Shown one piece after another: positions 58,991 to 64,000 of a stretch of 64,000 nucleotides of DNA (position 1 is the stretch's first letter; each line of letters begins with the position of its first letter). A program made the translations under genes and the position numbers. A model generated the notes under the pieces. It was not told the origin of the DNA and made no database searches. It worked only from the letters and a program-made list of their open reading frames with translations. The stretch is from CAZAFN01 sp964484795. Lineage in GTDB: Bacteria > Pseudomonadota > Alphaproteobacteria > Methylaequorales > Methylaequoraceae. Location of the stretch: contig CAZAFN010000006.1 of the NCBI GenBank assembly GCA_964484795.1, positions 1-64,000 of the forward strand. Reading direction: 5' to 3'.

Positions 58991-60391
58991 ATGAATCGGT
59001 ACAGAATTTTAAACATTCAACAAGTTTTGCAATCAGAAGATCGTTTTATTTCTGAAAACTCACAAGAAAAAATTCTTCAAATTGCTGGAATGGCAATAGC
59101 TAATTACATCATAAAAAAATTTAAAAAAAAAAAAATACTTTTTATTTGTGGTCCAGGTAATAATGGTGTCGATGGAATGGTTGCCTCAAATTTCCTAGAA
59201 AAAAAAAATAAAGTATCAAATACATTTATTATAACTAACGAAATAAAAAAAAATTGGGTTCTAAAGTTAAAAACCCTTCTTCAATCTCATGACATATTAT
59301 TTGACTGTATTTTTGGGACAGGTCTAAATAGAGATGTTTCTGAGCAATACAATAAAATAATAAACTTAATAAATGAATCAAAAAAAATTAAGGTATCAAT
59401 TGATGTTCCAAGTGGTGTCAACGGTAATACAGGCGAAATAAATGGTGTGGCGGTGAAATCTGACATAACATTGGCAATGAGTTTTTTTAAACCGGCACAT
59501 TTTTTATTGCCTGCTAAAATCTTATGTGGAAAAGTTAAAGTTTTAAATTTAAAATTGGAAATTCCAAAAAAATGCGTTCCTGAAATTCACTTGATTAGGC
59601 CTAATCATTTTAAAAAATTTATTCCTAAATTTGATCTGGATGTTCATAAGTACATCAAGGGACATTCAGTGGTTATTGGAGGTGAGATGTCTGGCGCTTC
59701 AAGGTTAGTAGCTCTTTCATCTAGAAAAATTGGATGCGGTCTTTCAACGATACTAGTTGAAGAAAAAAATATGAAACTTTATTCAAAGATTGAACTTGGG
59801 ACTATTTTGAAAAAGTTAAAATTAAAAGACTTAATTAATAAAACTGATTCATTGGTTATTGGACCAGGTCTTGGAAAAAAATTTAGTAGACAAAAGATAC
59901 TTAAAATAATTTCAGAATTTTCTAAACCAATTATTATTGATGCTGATGCTATAAGTGTTTTTGAAAAGAAAAAAAATGAGTTTTACAATGCGTTAAAATC
60001 TAGAAATAATATTATTTTGACTCCTCACGAAGGTGAGTTTAATAGAATTTTCAATCTTAAATCTAATGACAAAATTTCGAGATGTTTGGAGGCATCTAAG
60101 TTGGTTTCTAATGTTGTTGTTCTTAAAGGAAATGATTCGGTAATAGCTTTTCCTGATGGAAAGGTATGGATTAATGATAATGCTAATTCTTCACTTGCAA
60201 CCGCGGGTTCAGGAGATATTCTCTGTGGGATCATTTCTGGATTTTTAGCACAAAAGATGAAACTTGATTCAGCTGTCATTGCTGGGGTTTGGCTTCATGG
60301 AGCATTATCACATAACAATCAAAACGTGATTGTAGAAGACTTTTTAAAAGATATTCCGTTAGTTTTGGAATCATTAAAAAATAGTAATTGA
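58991..60391 (+). CDS. nnrD: Bifunctional NAD(P)H-hydrate epimerase and ADP-dependent NAD(P)H-hydrate dehydratase
   Basis: A 466-residue repair enzyme. The N-terminal NnrE part has FICGPGNNGVDGMVASNFL, DCIFGTGLNRDVSEQY and SIDVPSGVNGNTGEINGVAV. The C-terminal ribokinase-like NnrD part has GHSVVIGGEMSGASRLVALSS, VIGPGLGKKFSR, IIDADAISVF, LTPHEGEFNRIF and the ATP-site TAGSGDILCGIISGFLAQ. It restores hydrated NADH and NADPH. I chose the ATG at 58991 over a TTG four codons upstream. The symbol nnrE applies to the first half. Confidence 0.93.
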   Translation: MNRYRILNIQQVLQSEDRFISENSQEKILQIAGMAIANYIIKKFKKKKILFICGPGNNGVDGMVASNFLEKKNKVSNTFIITNEIKKNWVLKLKTLLQSHDILFDCIFGTGLNRDVSEQYNKIINLINESKKIKVSIDVPSGVNGNTGEINGVAVKSDITLAMSFFKPAHFLLPAKILCGKVKVLNLKLEIPKKCVPEIHLIRPNHFKKFIPKFDLDVHKYIKGHSVVIGGEMSGASRLVALSSRKIGCGLSTILVEEKNMKLYSKIELGTILKKLKLKDLINKTDSLVIGPGLGKKFSRQKILKIISEFSKPIIIDADAISVFEKKKNEFYNALKSRNNIILTPHEGEFNRIFNLKSNDKISRCLEASKLVSNVVVLKGNDSVIAFPDGKVWINDNANSSLATAGSGDILCGIISGFLAQKMKLDSAVIAGVWLHGALSHNNQNVIVEDFLKDIPLVLESLKNSN

Positions 60392-60430
60392 TTTAAGTAA
60401 AATAATTTTTTTTTTTATATTTTAATTTAT

Positions 60431-60515
<85 letters not shown>

Positions 60516-60527
60516 TTTGGGTGAAAA

Positions 60528-61853
60528 ATGAAAATTGAAGAACTTAAAAAAACAAAGGATCTAAATGTTGAATGGAATATTACCATTCCTTCTGCCAAAG
60601 TAGATTCTGAATTAAAAAAGAAATATTTAGAATTACTAGCAAACGTTAAAATTCCTGGATTTAGACAAGGTAAAGTTCCAATGGAGCTAGTTAAAAAGAG
60701 ATATTCTAAATCCGTCATACCAGATGTTTTAGATAAATTGGTGAATGAAAGTTTAAAGGAAGCTGTAATTAGCAAAGAAATAAAACCGTCTGTTCAACCC
60801 GAAGTAAATATAAAAAATTATGCAGAAGGCAAAGATCTTGTTTTTAATGTAAATTTTCAAATTATGCCTAATATTCCTGAAATAGATTTTAAAAAAATAG
60901 ATATTGAAAGATCAAATCTTAAAATTTCAGCAGAAGATATTGAAAATACACTGAAAGATTTGTCAAAAAAACATGAGAGATTTTTGCCTTTAAAAAATCA
61001 AAGAAAATCAAAAATGACGGATTTAATTTTATTTGATTATATTGGTAAAATAGATGGAAAAGATTTTGAAAATAACTCTGGTAAGGATGAAACAGTTATT
61101 TTAGGTTCAAAAAAATATATACCAGGATATGAAGAGCAGATGGTGGGGCTAGGCATAAATGAATCCAAGGAAATTGAAGTTGTATTTCCAGATGATTATA
61201 GGGAAAAAAAAATTGCGGGAAAGAAAGCGAAATTTAGATTAAAGATAAAGGACATTCAAGAAAAAGTTCAAAACATTCCAATTGATGATAAACTAGCTGA
61301 AGAGCTTGGAGAAAAGAATTTAGCAATGCTTAAAGAAAAAATTGAAGAAAAAATGAAGAATGATTTCAAAAAACTGTCAATGTTAAAAATGAGAAGACAG
61401 GCATCGGAGGAGTTGTTGAAGAGAACAAATTTTGATATTCCTTCAAAAATGATTGATCAGGAATCTGACTTTTTGAAAAATCAGTCTAATGATAAGAAAG
61501 AAAAGGAAAGAAAAGAGTTGGCCACTAGAAGAGTGAAATTAGGTTTGCTAATCAACTCTATTGCAGAAAAAGATAATATCTCAGTGGATGATTCAGATAT
61601 TTCAAATGCTGTGGCTAATGAAGCTGCCAAATATCCAGGGCAGGAAAACCAGGTTGTTGAGTTTTACAAAAACAACCCTAATATGGTGAGCAACTTAAGA
61701 GGGATTGCTTTGGAAGAAAAAGTTATGAATTATGTTGTAAATAGTTGTAAAAAATCTGATAAAGATTGTACCATGGAAGAAATTTTTAAATCGGATTTTT
61801 TAAAGCAGGAAAAATTAGCAATTTCAGATAACAAAAAGGAGAAAAAAAAATGA
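60528..61853 (+). CDS. tig: Trigger factor
   Basis: A 441-residue ribosome-bound chaperone. The N-terminal ribosome-binding region has the hallmark IPGFRQGKVPMELVKKRYS near residues 42-60 (GFRxGxxP). A peptidyl-prolyl isomerase domain follows (about 160-245: DLILFDYIGKIDGKDFENNSGKDETVILGSKKYIPGYEEQMVG). The C-terminal helical arms complete it. It overlaps clpP by 4 bases. It helps fold new proteins, with the Clp and Lon proteases encoded next to it. Confidence 0.95.
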   Translation: MKIEELKKTKDLNVEWNITIPSAKVDSELKKKYLELLANVKIPGFRQGKVPMELVKKRYSKSVIPDVLDKLVNESLKEAVISKEIKPSVQPEVNIKNYAEGKDLVFNVNFQIMPNIPEIDFKKIDIERSNLKISAEDIENTLKDLSKKHERFLPLKNQRKSKMTDLILFDYIGKIDGKDFENNSGKDETVILGSKKYIPGYEEQMVGLGINESKEIEVVFPDDYREKKIAGKKAKFRLKIKDIQEKVQNIPIDDKLAEELGEKNLAMLKEKIEEKMKNDFKKLSMLKMRRQASEELLKRTNFDIPSKMIDQESDFLKNQSNDKKEKERKELATRRVKLGLLINSIAEKDNISVDDSDISNAVANEAAKYPGQENQVVEFYKNNPNMVSNLRGIALEEKVMNYVVNSCKKSDKDCTMEEIFKSDFLKQEKLAISDNKKEKKK

Positions 61854-62464
61854 GTTCTTTAATCCCAATGGTAGTAGAACAAACGAATAGGGGAGAGCGA
61901 TCATATGATATTTTTTCACGATTATTAAAGGAAAGAATTATTTTTTTAACTGGTGAAGTGAATGATGCTATTTCAAGTGTAATATGTGCACAGTTTCTTT
62001 TTTTAGAGTCTGAGGATCCTAAAAAGGATATATTTTTGTATGTTAATTCACCTGGAGGAGCTGTATCATCAGGCTTGGCTATATACGATACAATGCAATA
62101 CATTAGGCCTGATGTGTCAACAGTTTGCATTGGGCAGGCTGCCAGTATGGGGTCGTTGCTTTTAGCTGCTGGGAAGAAAGGGAAACGTTTCTGTTTGCCG
62201 CATTCTAGAATTATGACTCACCAACCATCTGGAGGTGTTCAAGGTCAAGCGTCTGACATTGAAATTCATGCTAAGGAAATAATTAATTTAAAAAAGAGTT
62301 TAAATAAAATTTATGAAAAACATACTGGACAATCACTAAATATCATTGAAAAAATGATGGACAGAGATTATTTTATGAATTCTGAAGATGCAAAAAAATT
62401 TGGTATTGTTGACAAAGTTGTTTCTGAAAGACCAATGGTTGATGGTAAGGAAGAAAAAAAATAA
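61850..62464 (+). CDS. clpP: ATP-dependent Clp protease proteolytic subunit
   Basis: A 204-residue serine peptidase forming the tetradecameric chamber for ClpX and ClpA. The catalytic Ser is in IGQAASMGSLLLAAG near residue 100, the His in LPHSRIMTHQPSGG, and the Asp in the MDRDYFMNSEDAKKFGIVDKV segment. The N-terminus LIPMVVEQTNRGERSYDIFSRLLKERIIFL is typical. A strong aaaggag Shine-Dalgarno precedes the ATG within the end of tig. Confidence 0.97.
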   Translation: MSSLIPMVVEQTNRGERSYDIFSRLLKERIIFLTGEVNDAISSVICAQFLFLESEDPKKDIFLYVNSPGGAVSSGLAIYDTMQYIRPDVSTVCIGQAASMGSLLLAAGKKGKRFCLPHSRIMTHQPSGGVQGQASDIEIHAKEIINLKKSLNKIYEKHTGQSLNIIEKMMDRDYFMNSEDAKKFGIVDKVVSERPMVDGKEEKK

Positions 62465-62524
62465 TTTTTAATTTGGAATAAAGGTTGCAGTGATTACAAT
62501 AGTTTAAAATATGCAAATATTATA

Positions 62525-63784
62525 ATGGTCGATTCTAAAAACAATAAAAATACATTATTCTGCAGTTTTTGTGGTAAAAGCCAGCATGAAGTAAGAAAAT
62601 TAATTGCTGGACCAACTGTCTTCATTTGTGATGAGTGCGTTGAACTTTGTATGGATATTATTCGTGAAGAAAACAAAGTTGTTGCTTCACCAAAATCAGC
62701 TAACATTGAAACACCAAAAGAACTTTATAACCTTCTTAATGACTATGTCATTGGTCAAGAGGAGGCAAAAAAGATTTTGTCTGTGGCAGTGCATAATCAT
62801 TATAAAAGGATTGATAATGTTTCATTAAATACGGATGTTGAACTGTCAAAATCAAATATACTGCTTGTTGGCCCAACTGGTTCAGGGAAAACTCTTCTTG
62901 CCGAAACTTTGGCGAGAATCATTGATGTTCCCTTTACTATGGCTGATGCTACTACTTTAACAGAGGCAGGTTATGTCGGAGAAGATGTTGAAAATATAAT
63001 TTTAAAATTATTACAGGCAGCAGATTATAATGTAGAAAGGGCGCAAAGAGGCATTGTTTATATTGACGAAGTTGATAAGATAAGCAGAAAATCTGATAAT
63101 CCATCAATAACTAGAGATGTTTCTGGAGAAGGGGTTCAACAGGCATTATTAAAAATAATGGAGGGGACAGTAGCTTCAGTTCCTCCCCAAGGTGGAAGAA
63201 AACATCCACAACAAGACTTTCTTCAGGTTGATACGACTAATATTTTGTTCATATGTGGTGGTGCTTTTGCAGGAATTGATAAAATAATTTCGACAAGAGG
63301 TGACAAATCAAGTATTGGATTTGAAGCGGAAGTGAAAGATAAATCAGATAAAAAAATTGGAAACATATTAAAGAAGTTAGAGACGGAAGATCTTCTAAAA
63401 TTTGGATTGATACCAGAGTTTGTTGGCAGATTGCCAGTGATTGCAACATTGGATGATTTAAATGAGAAAGCATTAATAGAAATATTAAAGAAACCAAAAA
63501 ATGCATTAATAAAACAATATCAAAAGTTATTTGGTTTTGAGAATGTCACACTTGAATTTACTGAAGATGCCGTGCGTTCAATTGCCAAAAAGGCGCTTGA
63601 ACGAAATACTGGTGCAAGAGGTCTGAGATCAATTCTTGAAAATATTTTATTGGACACTATGTTTAATTTACCTGGTATAGAAGGTGTTAATGAGATAGTT
63701 GTTAATTCTGAAGTTGTTCAAAAAAACTCAAAACCTCTTTATATCTATGATAAATCAGATAAGATTATAAATAAGAAGGCCTAA
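62525..63784 (+). CDS. clpX: ATP-dependent Clp protease ATP-binding subunit ClpX
   Basis: A 419-residue AAA+ unfoldase. A four-Cys zinc finger (CSFCGKSQHEVRK...CDECVELC, about 13-41) precedes the ATPase core with Walker A GPTGSGKTLLAETLA near 120, Walker B IVYIDEVDKISRK and the pore loop region GYVGEDVENI. The C-terminal domain contains ARGLRSILENILLDTMF. ClpP-binding IGF-type loop sequence is less obvious (KSSIGFEAEV). It lies 60 bases after clpP. Confidence 0.97.
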   Translation: MVDSKNNKNTLFCSFCGKSQHEVRKLIAGPTVFICDECVELCMDIIREENKVVASPKSANIETPKELYNLLNDYVIGQEEAKKILSVAVHNHYKRIDNVSLNTDVELSKSNILLVGPTGSGKTLLAETLARIIDVPFTMADATTLTEAGYVGEDVENIILKLLQAADYNVERAQRGIVYIDEVDKISRKSDNPSITRDVSGEGVQQALLKIMEGTVASVPPQGGRKHPQQDFLQVDTTNILFICGGAFAGIDKIISTRGDKSSIGFEAEVKDKSDKKIGNILKKLETEDLLKFGLIPEFVGRLPVIATLDDLNEKALIEILKKPKNALIKQYQKLFGFENVTLEFTEDAVRSIAKKALERNTGARGLRSILENILLDTMFNLPGIEGVNEIVVNSEVVQKNSKPLYIYDKSDKIINKKA

Positions 63785-63791
63785 GTATTTG

Positions 63792-64000
63792 ATGCCAAAT
63801 TATAAAGATTCCTTTTGTATCCTTCCACTTAGAGACATTGTAGTGTTTCCGAATATGATTGTTCCATTGTTTGTTGGAAGAGCAAAATCAATAAAGGCTC
63901 TAGAGTTTGCTGAAAAGAATGACAAAGAAATTTTTTTAGTTGCTCAAAAAGATGCAAATGTAGATGAACCTAATTTAGAGGATATTTATAAATTTGGCAC
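63792..64000 (+). CDS. lon: ATP-dependent protease Lon, N-terminal fragment (runs off the window)
   Basis: The first 69 codons of Lon are present: CILPLRDIVVFPNMIVPLFVGRAKSIKALEFA is the hallmark start of the substrate-binding LON domain. The frame is open at the window end. It begins 7 bases after clpX, completing the tig-clpP-clpX-lon cluster. Confidence 0.93.
   Translation, partial: MPNYKDSFCILPLRDIVVFPNMIVPLFVGRAKSIKALEFAEKNDKEIFLVAQKDANVDEPNLEDIYKFG

Overview
The window comes from the chromosome of an AT-rich, streamlined alphaproteobacterium, most likely a free-living marine lineage. Evidence for the class is the C4-pathway 5-aminolevulinate synthase (hemA), the mitochondrial-type complex I accessory subunit NDUFA12, a DUF2155 protein, the gene orders rne / amiC-mrcA-prfB and accB-accC-aat / DUF2155-mlaD-NDUFA12, and tRNA-Leu-tig-clpP-clpX-lon. 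Evidence for streamlining is very short spacers, many overlapping start/stop codons, and about ten tail-to-tail gene pairs whose 3' ends abut or overlap. No stretch longer than 300 bases lacks a gene. The sequence does not settle the genus.

Layout. 1-3.2 kb: a partial outer-membrane-type protein, a lipoprotein and a major porin. 3.3-7.9 kb: a seven-gene minus-strand operon joining a NitT/TauT-type ABC importer to exbB, two exbD paralogues and tonB. 8.0-17.1 kb: housekeeping genes (tusA-like, xseB, ispA, tlyA, aroC, fabI, pdxH, hemA, msrB, thiO-thiS-thiG, pyrE). 17.2-29.2 kb: fhs, a glycosyltransferase, a membrane J-domain protein, galU-ugd-pmm for UDP-glucuronate and sugar phosphates, clpS-clpA, a DUF482 protein, a RidA-like protein and an orphan C-terminal piece of the B12-dependent ribonucleotide reductase. 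29.2-35.2 kb: NDUFA12, two tandem mlaD genes, a small conserved-looking protein, DUF2155, then aat, accC, accB, aroQ and an M48 protease. 35.3-49.0 kb: an aminotransferase, rne, amiC-mrcA-prfB, a Bcp-type peroxiredoxin, a giant AsmA-like protein, tyrS and anmK.

49.0-57.7 kb is the accessory part. It holds an FkbM methyltransferase interrupted by an assembly gap, a small secreted protein, an arylsulfotransferase-like protein, a small IGPG membrane protein, an OafA-type acyltransferase with a frameshift, a sulfotransferase, small membrane proteins, a lone cyclic-nucleotide-binding domain and a methyltransferase. It looks like a cell-surface glycan decoration module. 57.0-64 kb returns to core genes: trmL, bioB, nnrE-nnrD, tRNA-Leu(UAG), tig, clpP, clpX and the start of lon.

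The observations most worth following are: a programmed +1 frameshift in prfB with a non-standard GTT slip codon; a second ExbD whose proton-carrying Asp is replaced by Asn, inside an operon that also encodes an ABC importer; a free-standing NrdJ C-terminal (TSCPD plus zinc-ribbon) gene; and a homopolymer frameshift separating the catalytic Ser from the Asp-His of the surface acyltransferase. I did not find CRISPR arrays, insertion sequences, prophage genes or rRNA.
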